This document shows positions 44,031 to 53,759 of a stretch of 64,000 nucleotides of DNA, piece by piece. The notes below the pieces were generated by a model. The model saw only the letters and a list, made by a program, of their open reading frames with translations. It was not told the DNA's origin and did not search any database. Location: positions 1-64,000 of the forward strand of contig JAEZJQ010000142.1 of the NCBI GenBank assembly GCA_023436305.1, given 5' to 3'. The position numbers were made by a program, and so were the translations under genes. This DNA is from Bacillota bacterium. GTDB taxonomy: Bacteria > Bacillota > UBA4882 > UBA8346. The number at the start of each line of letters is the position of its first letter. Positions within the stretch are counted from its first letter, which is position 1.

Positions 44031-45753
44031 CCACCTCCTTCGCGATCTCGCGTTTGTTCTGCAAAGCCCGGACGATTTTCACGTCAATGGTGCGCTGCGC
44101 CACCAGATGAATATAGGTGCAGAGATCGCGCTGGCCGATCCGGTGGAGCCGGTCTTTGGCTTGTTCATAATCAATCAGGGAATATCCGAAACTGTAAAAA
44201 ATAGCATAATGGGCGGCGTGAAGCGTGATTCCCAGTCCGGCGCAGCGGATATTGGCCACCATCACCATCGTTTTCAGATCTTTTTGAAACTGGTCCACAT
44301 TCGCTTTTTTCAGTAAAGCCGGGGTGCTGCCGTTCATGGACACGGACTTAATCTGATTTTTGGCCAACAGATCAGAGATCGCTAAAAACTCGGGAGTGAA
44401 CCGGGTAAAAACAACTACCTTGTGATTTTGGTCGAGTAAATCGGTTAAGGTTTCATCCAGTAATTTCAGCTTGGCTTTGCTGACTTGCTTAATCAGTTTG
44501 GGATTACTCCCGTCATCATCCGCCCCGGCCAGTTTGTTGGCGTTGAAGAATCCCCCGGTCAACTGGGAGAGCCGGAGCATTTTGGCCAGAATATTATTGG
44601 CGGTAATCGTTTCATAACCGGCAATCTCGGCGATGCTTTCCGCTTCCATCCGGTCGTAGATTTTCCGGGTTTCCTTTTCCAGTTCGAAATAGAGAATCTG
44701 ATCGACTTTTTCCGGCATATCGGGAAGGGCGTCTTTTTTCGTAACTCGGAAGGCGATTTGATGGACTTTCCGGGTCAGCTCGTCCAGATTTTTATAACCG
44801 ACGATGATGTCATGTTCACCGGCCACATGGGCGTAACGGTTCCGGAAGGTGGTGAAATAATAACCCAGGATATTGGGATCTAAAAAACGGTATTGGCCGA
44901 AATAATCCACTGGTTTTTCGATGGGCGTCCCGGAACAGATCGCCCGGTGCCTGGCGTTGGCGCTGATTTTATAGATGGCTTTGGCCTGCTCCGAGGAACC
45001 GTTCTTAATGCGTTGCGACTCGTCACAAATCACCATATCCGGCTTGAAACCGGTCAGGGCGTCTTGCATCCGCCAGGATACTTCGTAATTGGTCACCACC
45101 GCGGTGACGATGTTTTTTTCAAGAATCCCGGACTTTTGCAGCGAATAAAGAAAATTCTCCCGTTCCACCACTGTTTCCGTAAGTGCGAACACATTCACCG
45201 GGTACTTGGCGAAATCTCCAAATTCACTGGGCCAGACCGGGATCACCGCAGAGGGGCAAAATATCAAAACCCGTTTCACTTCACCCAACCGGAACCAGTG
45301 GCCGATTAACGCCACCATCACCAAGGATTTTCCGCAGCCTTGTTCCATCAGACAGGCGAAATGGGGCAAAGTGATCGCCACATTAAAAGCCAGGATTTGA
45401 TGATTGTATGGTTTTCCTTGATGAAGTTTTTCGGTTTTTAACAACATGGGCGCGTTGGGTACGGCGTTTTCCCAGCCGGCCAGTTTCATTTCGTTCACCC
45501 GGTCATAGGTCGCGGCAATCTCCCGGATGCGGTTTTTCAAATGAATATCAAGCAGCGTTTGCGGAAATTTCATGAGAATATCAGCGTAAATCTGGGGATT
45601 AATCGGGAATTCCCAGCATTTCAAATGCTTATTATAAATCCGCCCGTAAATGGAGCGGACCAGATTCACATTCCGTTCGGAGTATGGAAAGAAAAATTGC
45701 ATGGTCTGGCCGTCTTTGGACAGCCCCAGAATATAGCCGTCTCGGAAATTCAT
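43993..45753 (-). CDS. SNF2-family DNA helicase/translocase
   Basis: 586 residues. Motif I is MEQGCGKSLVMVALIGHW, motif II is ICDESQRIKN (DESQ instead of DEAH), motif III is ICSGTPIEK, motif IV region VVFTRFTPEFL, motif V IRCAGLGITLHAA and motif VI HRIGQRDLCTYI. This is a complete SNF2-like translocase of phage type, with an N-terminal strand-rich domain (FPYSERNVNLVRSIYGRIYN). Likely in replication or recombination. Start overlaps the previous stop by four bases. Confidence 0.85.
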   Translation of the reverse strand: MNFRDGYILGLSKDGQTMQFFFPYSERNVNLVRSIYGRIYNKHLKCWEFPINPQIYADILMKFPQTLLDIHLKNRIREIAATYDRVNEMKLAGWENAVPNAPMLLKTEKLHQGKPYNHQILAFNVAITLPHFACLMEQGCGKSLVMVALIGHWFRLGEVKRVLIFCPSAVIPVWPSEFGDFAKYPVNVFALTETVVERENFLYSLQKSGILEKNIVTAVVTNYEVSWRMQDALTGFKPDMVICDESQRIKNGSSEQAKAIYKISANARHRAICSGTPIEKPVDYFGQYRFLDPNILGYYFTTFRNRYAHVAGEHDIIVGYKNLDELTRKVHQIAFRVTKKDALPDMPEKVDQILYFELEKETRKIYDRMEAESIAEIAGYETITANNILAKMLRLSQLTGGFFNANKLAGADDDGSNPKLIKQVSKAKLKLLDETLTDLLDQNHKVVVFTRFTPEFLAISDLLAKNQIKSVSMNGSTPALLKKANVDQFQKDLKTMVMVANIRCAGLGITLHAAHYAIFYSFGYSLIDYEQAKDRLHRIGQRDLCTYIHLVAQRTIDVKIVRALQNKREIAKEVVDDWRQYFEDAG

Positions 45754-45953
45754 TGCTTTTCTCCCAATATCCGCATGATGATCATCCGGAAATAAATTTT
45801 GGCGTCGATTAAGGCGTCTTCATAGCCTGTTTTATAGGCGGTTTCGTTGCTGGCCGGTATCTCCGCCGGTGATCGTTCGGAGGTCAAATTGAAAGTGATG
45901 GATTCGGTTTCTTCAAAAATCCGGGTCCGCAGTTCATTGGCTGACTGTATCAT
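45750..45953 (-). CDS. Small operon protein, 67 residues
   Basis: 67 residues. The second half (AYKTGYEDALIDAKIYFRMIIMRI) is a single amphipathic helix, and the first half is polar. It overlaps the genes on both sides (ATGA junctions), so translation is coupled through the early operon. No known family. Confidence 0.45.
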   Translation of the reverse strand: MIQSANELRTRIFEETESITFNLTSERSPAEIPASNETAYKTGYEDALIDAKIYFRMIIMRILGEKQ

Positions 45954-46156
45954 TTGAGTAAGCCCTCCATTTCCGCGATAAAGAGAAAATATTCCGCCGC
46001 CGCTTTATGATAGTTGTTGTTATGGGTAGAACCGGTTTCGACATTCATCACTTCAACCGTGGTGATAACTCCCTTGACCCGTTTGGCCTTGACAATGGTT
46101 TGCCGGGAGCTGGTAGGATTTACAGATTTGTTCGCCTGTACGCTTGCAGATTTCAT
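45950..46156 (-). CDS. Small operon protein, 68 residues
   Basis: 68 residues with a basic N-terminus (NPTSSRQTIVKAKRVKGV) and a C-terminal helix (HKAAAEYFLFIAEMEGLL). A phage operator sequence lies within its first codons (46135-46152), so a roadblock or an internal control point is possible. Start overlaps the stop of the Cro-like gene by four bases. Confidence 0.45.
   Translation of the reverse strand: MKSASVQANKSVNPTSSRQTIVKAKRVKGVITTVEVMNVETGSTHNNNYHKAAAEYFLFIAEMEGLLK
46135..46152. promoter_or_regulatory. Phage operator inside early operon
   Basis: CCTGTA-CGCT-TGCAGATT: half-sites like those at 4091-4108 (identical CGCT centre). It lies within the first codons of the second gene of the early operon, downstream of the early promoter. 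Confidence 0.5.
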
Positions 46157-46371
46157 TGCACAAAAAAATAGTCTTCAAATTTTTTATCCGGATTTGCGGA
46201 AAGAATTCGGGCGATGAAATCAGCGCCGACTTTGCTTTTCCCACTGGCAATCCGGTATAATTGAGAAGTACTGACACCAATCAAGACCACCAACCCGGTT
46301 TTATTCGTATTATTCTCGGCCATTAAACGGTCCAAAGTCCCATCTTTCAATCGCACTTGTGGCATTCTCAT
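46153..46371 (-). CDS. Cro-like HTH regulator
   Basis: 72 residues: one helix-turn-helix domain (DRLMAENNTNKTGLVVLIGVSTSQLYRIASGKSKV) and a short tail. It is the first gene of the leftward early operon and is divergent from the CI-like gene, the classical Cro position. The ATG at 46371 follows GGGGGTC. A near-consensus promoter lies upstream, and an operator covers its transcript start region. Confidence 0.75.
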   Translation of the reverse strand: MRMPQVRLKDGTLDRLMAENNTNKTGLVVLIGVSTSQLYRIASGKSKVGADFIARILSANPDKKFEDYFFVQ

Positions 46372-46388
46372 AAAATGACCCCCTTCGG

Positions 46389-46436
46389 TCTGCGTGCTTG
46401 CAAATTAATTATATCGTGATTTTTCGTTGGCTTCAA
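46389..46436 (-). promoter_or_regulatory. Early leftward promoter and operator
   Basis: TTGAAG (46431-46436), 17 bp, TATAAT (46408-46413) on the minus strand. The operator TCTGCG-TGCT-TGCAAAT (46389-46406) lies immediately downstream, over the start region. An extra inverted repeat CGTTG-GCTT-CAACG spans the -35 region (about 46425-46438). Confidence 0.75.
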
Positions 46437-46446
46437 CGAAAAAATG

Positions 46447-46476
46447 TTTGCATACATGCAAAGCATATAGTATAAT
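46447..46476 (+). promoter_or_regulatory. CI-like gene promoter and operator
   Basis: TTGCAT (46448-46453), 17 bp, TATAAT (46471-46476). The operator TTTGCA-TACA-TGCAAA (46447-46462), a perfect inverted repeat, covers the -35 box. This fits autoregulation of the lysogeny repressor. Confidence 0.75.
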
Positions 46477-46516
46477 GATACTATAAAAATATTGATAATA
46501 CTAAGGGGGCGCATAA

Positions 46517-46881
46517 ATGGATGCAAAAGAATTTGGAAAGTACATCACGAATTTACGCCTGCAAGCAGGCTATAAAACTGTGGAATCTCTTGCCCAGGAC
46601 AGTGGCGTTTGGGGAACTACAATTTCCAGGATTGAAGAAGGCCGCACGAAATCACCCAGCATTGAAACCCTCAAAAAACTTGCACCTTATTTGAAAAAAC
46701 CCTATGAAGAATTATTAAAAGCCGCCGGTTACTTGGAAGATGACGGGATACTTCAAATCGAAATGACCGATGGCCGTATATACACCGAACTCCAAAAAGC
46801 CTTGAAAGATTTAAACGAGGAAGAACAAAAAGCCGTTTTACAGTTTATTAAATTTACGAAAGCCCAAAGGGATGAGAAGAT

Positions 46882-46885
<4 letters not shown>
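46517..46885 (+). CDS. CI-like XRE-family repressor
   Basis: 122 residues: an N-terminal XRE helix-turn-helix (EFGKYITNLRLQAGYKTVESLAQDSGVWGTTISRIEEGRTKSPSIETL) and a short C-terminal helical part (about 75-122). It lacks an S24 peptidase domain, so induction is not by RecA-type self-cleavage in this protein. GGGGGC lies upstream of the ATG. Its stop overlaps the recombinase start (ATGA), so lysogeny repressor and recombinase are one transcript. Confidence 0.8.
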
Positions 46886-48513
<1,628 letters not shown>

Positions 48514-48521
48514 CATATAAT

Positions 48522-48551
48522 ACTATACCAAAATAGATCCCCAATTGTCAA
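48522..48551 (-). promoter_or_regulatory. tRNA-Ala promoter
   Basis: On the minus strand TTGACA (48546-48551), 18 bp, TATAGT (48522-48527), about 50 bp upstream of the tRNA 5' end. Confidence 0.65.
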
Positions 48552-48838
48552 TAGCATATTATTCTATGGACAAAAAATGTTTGATAACCATATTGCAGCC
48601 AGTATATTTCAAGGTGATTCCAATATTTTGCTTAAAAAGCAAAATTTTTAAGAATAATGATAAACTCAACAAAATAACATGAGTAATCCTCCATTTTTTT
48701 ATTTTATCCATTAACCCCTTATTAAAAAATGACGATAACCAAATTAGTTGAATTTTAATTTTATATCCCCACCGGATAAAAATCATTCGATAAACAAATT
48801 TACCGACAATTCGGAAAACTTCTTGGGGGGACATTCAC

Positions 48839-51214
48839 ATCAAAAAACCAATCGCAAACCAGATAAAACGTTCCCGTCACACCATTGGATTACTGGTGGA
48901 CTGGTGCGAAGAACAATACCAACTTAGCATGGTTCACGGGATAGCGGACTTCGCCAAAGAAAAAGATTTAAACTTTTTGTGTTTTGAGGGCGGCGGTATT
49001 CAAGCTCCCTTTGAATATGAATCACGGCGTAATATCGTATATGACCTGGTGAATGGTGAAATTATTGACGGGTTAATCATTCTCAGCCCTTCCATCGGCC
49101 ACTTTGTTGATTATTCAACGATAACCAAATTTTGTAACCGGTTCTTACCCCTGCCGATGGTTAGTATTGCGCTAGCCATGCCCAATATCCACTCCGTAAT
49201 CATCGATAATTTTGGTGGAATGCGCGATTTAATCACTCATTTCATCAAGGTCCATGGTTATCGTGATTTTGCATTCATCAAAGGGCCCGAAAATAGCCAA
49301 GATGCTACGGATCGATTTAACTCTTTTCAAGAAACTCTTCTTGATTACAATTTACGGCCGGATCCGAATCTGATGATTGAAGGAAATTTCATGGCCGACT
49401 CCGGAGAAGCAGCCATCAAAACCCTGCTGGACGTGCGCCACGCCAAATTTGAGGTGGTGATTGCCGCCAATGATAACATGGCATTAGGAGCGCTTCATGA
49501 ATTAAATGTCCGGGGAATCAAAGTTCCGGAGGAAATTGCCCTGGCCGGATTTGATAACTTGGATTTCAGCGTCCATACATCACCGCCTCTAACCACGGTA
49601 AGTTATTCATTATATACCCAAGGATGGCGGGCCGCTGAGACGTTAATGAGTTTGATTGAAAAAAAAGAAGTCCCCCGGGAAACAATTTTATCCACCAATT
49701 TAATTGTGCGGCGATCATGCGGTTGTTATGCCCACCAGTTGAGCCATCCGGCTCCGGAGGCTCCGGAACCGGAGAAAGAGTCCAGCCTTTCCATGATTTC
49801 CCTGCACAAAAGCCCAATATTATCCCAAATTATTCAACAAACCCAATATTTCTTCAATAACAAAGAAGATATTAATTTTAATGAACTTATCGAGAAACTG
49901 TTTGACGCTTTTCTCCAGGAATTCACCGGAACGCAAGGCCTGTTTTTAAAAGAATTAAACGCGATTTTTAGCAACAACTCCTGGACAAGCCGGGACATCT
50001 TCACCTGGCAATCGGTCATCACCGAATTGCGCCGTAATCTATTGCCGTATCTATACGATTTGGATGATATATCTTTTCTTGAAAATCTTTGGCATCAAGC
50101 ACGAATTTTAATCGGTAGCAAAGCGTTAATTCAAGAAAAGCTTAACTATCAGCAATACGTTAAAACCAATCAAATTATCAGTACACTCCGGGAAGAATTG
50201 TTATTTACCCTGGACCAGACCCAGATCTTTAATATATTGGCGCGAAACTTGCCTGATTTAGGGATTAAATGCTGTTACCTGATGACATTCAAAGGGAAAA
50301 ACCAACGGAGAGTAAAATCGGTATTGGCTTACGATGAGAACGGCTGGATTTATGTTGGTGACGAAGACATCATGTTTTTACCCAATATCCTGTTACCCAA
50401 AGAATTATTGCCCGAATACCGCCGTTATTGCATGTTGGTGGAAACACTCAATTTTTCATCATCGTTATTAGGGTTGGTTATTTTTGAGTTGGAACCGCAA
50501 AACGGGAAAATTTACGGCGAATTGCGCAGAATCATTTGCAGCACTTTGCAAAGCGCTACCCTTTTTAAACAAATTCAAGAGCAAGCCGGGCATCTACAAG
50601 CGCAGAAGGGCGACCTGAGCCGCAATTTATCCAAACTACGCAAAGTTATGGGCGGGTTCATTGAAGCCATCGCCCAGACGGTGGAAACCCGGGACCCCTA
50701 TACGGCGGGACATCAGCGCCGGGTCGCGGATCTGGCCTGCGCCATTGCCACTGAGATGAAACTTTCCCGGGATATGATCGAAGGTATCCGAACTGCCGGG
50801 ATCGTTCATGACCTGGGTAAAATCAGTGTACCGGCGGAGATTCTCAATAAACCGGGCCGGTTGAAAGAGATCGAATTTAATCTGATTAAAAGCCACCCCA
50901 ACGTCGCCTACGACATCTTAAAAACCATCGACTTTCCCTGGCCCATTGCCTTGATTGTGCTGCAGCATCACGAACGGCTCGATGGTTCCGGATACCCGGC
51001 TGGGCTTCACGCTAAAGATATTATGATGGAAGCCAAAGTATTATGCGTAGCCGACGTGGTGGAAGCCATGGCCTCGCATCGCCCTTACAGGCCGGCCTTG
51101 GGAATCGAACACGCCTTGGAGGAAATTATTAAAAACCGTGGCCTTCTTTACGATTCCGAAGTTGTCGATAACTGTTTACGGTTGTTCCGGATCAAAGGAT
51201 ACCGATTTAATTAA
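48839..51214 (+). CDS. LacI-type sensor / HD-GYP phosphodiesterase (copy 1)
   Basis: About 790 residues. Residues 15-290 are a LacI/GalR-type sugar-binding fold without the DNA-binding head (TIGLLVDWCEEQYQ, AANDNMALGALHELNVRGIKVPEEIALAGFDN). A middle sensor-like region follows, then an HD-GYP domain (AGIVHDLGKISVPAEILNKPGR, LQHHERLDGSGYP) that hydrolyses cyclic-di-GMP. Start is uncertain: GGGGGG lies eight bases before an ATC at 48839, where the paralogues have ATG; the first in-frame standard start is GTG 48896, inside the domain. Possible start-codon loss. No signal peptide. Confidence 0.75.
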   Translation: MKKPIANQIKRSRHTIGLLVDWCEEQYQLSMVHGIADFAKEKDLNFLCFEGGGIQAPFEYESRRNIVYDLVNGEIIDGLIILSPSIGHFVDYSTITKFCNRFLPLPMVSIALAMPNIHSVIIDNFGGMRDLITHFIKVHGYRDFAFIKGPENSQDATDRFNSFQETLLDYNLRPDPNLMIEGNFMADSGEAAIKTLLDVRHAKFEVVIAANDNMALGALHELNVRGIKVPEEIALAGFDNLDFSVHTSPPLTTVSYSLYTQGWRAAETLMSLIEKKEVPRETILSTNLIVRRSCGCYAHQLSHPAPEAPEPEKESSLSMISLHKSPILSQIIQQTQYFFNNKEDINFNELIEKLFDAFLQEFTGTQGLFLKELNAIFSNNSWTSRDIFTWQSVITELRRNLLPYLYDLDDISFLENLWHQARILIGSKALIQEKLNYQQYVKTNQIISTLREELLFTLDQTQIFNILARNLPDLGIKCCYLMTFKGKNQRRVKSVLAYDENGWIYVGDEDIMFLPNILLPKELLPEYRRYCMLVETLNFSSSLLGLVIFELEPQNGKIYGELRRIICSTLQSATLFKQIQEQAGHLQAQKGDLSRNLSKLRKVMGGFIEAIAQTVETRDPYTAGHQRRVADLACAIATEMKLSRDMIEGIRTAGIVHDLGKISVPAEILNKPGRLKEIEFNLIKSHPNVAYDILKTIDFPWPIALIVLQHHERLDGSGYPAGLHAKDIMMEAKVLCVADVVEAMASHRPYRPALGIEHALEEIIKNRGLLYDSEVVDNCLRLFRIKGYRFN

Positions 51215-51317
51215 CACGACATGATTGGTATTACAACCAGGAATGAAAATGAACCTATTTTCGTGTTAATGATAAATCGATACTCAAAAATTGTGAAAAA
51301 TCAATTTGGAGAACTTC

Positions 51318-53732
51318 ATGCCGCCGACACTAAAGAAATTCAAACAGAATCCAGCGTCCAAACCTAAGGGTAACCGTTTTACCATTGGTATGCTCGTCGA
51401 TTGGATCGACGACCAATATCAACTTGATTTACTCTATGGTATAGCCGATTTAGCAAAAGAAAAAGACGTTAATTTGTTATGTTTTGAAGGTGGAATGATT
51501 CACCCCCAAAATGAATTTGATGCCATTCGCAACAAGGTTTATGATTTAGTTATCCCTGACAACCTTGACGGTTTAATTATTTTATCATCGATAATCGGGC
51601 CGTTACTCGATGCCGAATCATTAATTCGATTTTGTAAAAAAAATCAATCTTTGCCCACTGTTTTGGTTGGCCTTAAAATGCCGGGTATTCCTTCGATTTT
51701 AGTGGATAACACCGGTTTACGCGCACTAATGCTTCATTTAATAAATGTCCACCAATATAAACGATTTGCTTTCATTAAAGGGATTGAATCCAGCTTGGAC
51801 ACTATGGAGCGATACGGTATTTTTGCACAGACCTTGGCTGAATATCGGATTCCGGTCGATGAACGACTGGTTGTACAAGGTGACTTTTCTTTTAATTCCG
51901 GGGTGGAAGCGATGCGAACACTGCTCGACCAGCATCGCGGGGATTTTGATGTAGTTGTGGCTTGTAATGATGATATGGCGTCCGGAGCGTTAAGTGAATT
52001 AAAAGCAAGAGAAATCAAAGTCCCCGAAGAAATCGCGGTGGCTGGCTTTGATAATCTAAGTCTCGGCAGGATGATTTTCCCTCCCCTCACTACCGTTGGC
52101 TATTCCATTCACGAACTGGGAAGGCGGGCCGCTGAAATTCTCGTTGAACAATTAGAGCACAAAACCGTCCCAAGCCTGGAAACTATTTCAACCCAATTGA
52201 TCATCCGAAATTCATGTGGTTGCGTCAACCATCAAAATAACTTTTTCCAAAAAGAAACCCAGCCGGAGCTTATCTACGACAATATGGAAGGCCAGACTTC
52301 CCGGCAGATGGATAAAGCCAAGATCATGGCCGAAATTGTTGAGAAAACCACCAAATCATTTTTGGATATGAAGCAGGCCGATATTCTCGCCATCACCACC
52401 AAATTACTCGCCGCTTTTGAGAAAGAATTGAACGGTTCGGACGACGGCGCTTTTTTCAAGGCATGGGATAAAGTACTGGATGCGAATTTCCGAATCCATG
52501 GAGATATCTCTCCGTGGCAAACGGTATTATCCGAATTACGCAACCATTTGACGCCATACTTTACCGAACGCGAGACGTTGTTCAGGGTTGAGGATTTATT
52601 TCAACAAGCGCGGGTGTTAATTAGCGAGAAAGCCTTTAAAATGGAATTATTAATTCATAATGAAACAAACCAAATCAATTGTTTACTCGGTTATTTACGA
52701 GAGCAATTATTGGCCGCGGTGGATGAAAAAAAGTCAATGGACCTTTTAGCTCATGCTTTACCGGGTTTGGGGATTAAGAGTTGTTTTATTGCCATGTTTG
52801 AAGGGAAAACGCAACAGAAATCAAGATTGATTCTGGCTTATGACGAACACGGACGGTTGGATAATAAAGGCCGTAAACAGTTCTTTTCCAATAAATTATT
52901 ACCGGACAGTATATTCACCAAAGAACGCCGTTTTACCATGTTGGTGGTGGCTTTAAATTCGTTCAAACCGCAGTTGGGATATGCCCTGTTTGAAATGGGC
53001 CTCCCTAATGGCAGAATCTATAGTGAACTGCGCCGGATTATTTCGAGTACCATTCAAGTCGCCGCTTTTTTTAAGAAAATCCAGTTGCAAGCCAACCGGT
53101 TGAAAACTCAAAAAGAATACCTCAGAAAGAATATCCATCAATTGAATAGAGTAATGACCGGGTTCATTCAAGCCATTGCCTTAACGGTTGAAAGCAGGGA
53201 TCCTTATACCGCCGGCCACCAGCACCGCGTTGCCGATCTCGCCCGCGCCATTGCCACCGAAATGCGACTGGCCCCGGACCAGGTGGAATGTATTCAAATG
53301 GCCGGTATAATTCACGATCTCGGCAAAATCTATATACCGGCAGAAATCCTTAATAAACCAGGCCGTTTAAGTGAATTGGAATTCACGTTCATCAAAAATC
53401 ATCCTGAAGTATCCTATGATATTATCACAAAAATAGAATTCCCCTGGCCCATTGACAAAATAATTTTGCAGCATCATGAAAGAATGAATGGTTCAGGGTA
53501 CCCTTTCGGGCTAAAAGGCCCGGATATTAAACTGGAATCCCGCATATTGGCGGTAGCCGACGTGGTGGAGGCAATGACATCCCACCGGCCTTACCGGAGC
53601 GCCTTTAGTTTAGAAAAGGCGCTGGCGGAAATCGATGAAAAACGGGATTTTTTATATGATTCCGATGTGGTTGAGGAATGCCTCAACTTATTTCGCACCA
53701 AAGGTTTTCAATTTAAAAATTATTCACCTTGA
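51318..53732 (+). CDS. LacI-type sensor / HD-GYP phosphodiesterase (copy 2)
   Basis: 804 residues from the ATG at 51318, six bases after GGAG (a TTG at 51306 has no such spacing). Same three-part layout as copy 1: LacI-type sensor fold (TIGMLVDWIDDQYQ to about residue 310), a linker sensor region, then HD-GYP (AGIIHDLGKIYIPAEILNKPGR, LQHHERMNGSGYPFGLK). The catalytic HD and GYP residues are intact. It likely degrades cyclic-di-GMP in response to a ligand. About 100 bp follow copy 1 and 27 bp precede copy 3. Confidence 0.85.
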   Translation: MPPTLKKFKQNPASKPKGNRFTIGMLVDWIDDQYQLDLLYGIADLAKEKDVNLLCFEGGMIHPQNEFDAIRNKVYDLVIPDNLDGLIILSSIIGPLLDAESLIRFCKKNQSLPTVLVGLKMPGIPSILVDNTGLRALMLHLINVHQYKRFAFIKGIESSLDTMERYGIFAQTLAEYRIPVDERLVVQGDFSFNSGVEAMRTLLDQHRGDFDVVVACNDDMASGALSELKAREIKVPEEIAVAGFDNLSLGRMIFPPLTTVGYSIHELGRRAAEILVEQLEHKTVPSLETISTQLIIRNSCGCVNHQNNFFQKETQPELIYDNMEGQTSRQMDKAKIMAEIVEKTTKSFLDMKQADILAITTKLLAAFEKELNGSDDGAFFKAWDKVLDANFRIHGDISPWQTVLSELRNHLTPYFTERETLFRVEDLFQQARVLISEKAFKMELLIHNETNQINCLLGYLREQLLAAVDEKKSMDLLAHALPGLGIKSCFIAMFEGKTQQKSRLILAYDEHGRLDNKGRKQFFSNKLLPDSIFTKERRFTMLVVALNSFKPQLGYALFEMGLPNGRIYSELRRIISSTIQVAAFFKKIQLQANRLKTQKEYLRKNIHQLNRVMTGFIQAIALTVESRDPYTAGHQHRVADLARAIATEMRLAPDQVECIQMAGIIHDLGKIYIPAEILNKPGRLSELEFTFIKNHPEVSYDIITKIEFPWPIDKIILQHHERMNGSGYPFGLKGPDIKLESRILAVADVVEAMTSHRPYRSAFSLEKALAEIDEKRDFLYDSDVVEECLNLFRTKGFQFKNYSP

Positions 53733-53759
53733 TACTACTATACTAACTTGGAGTAAACC

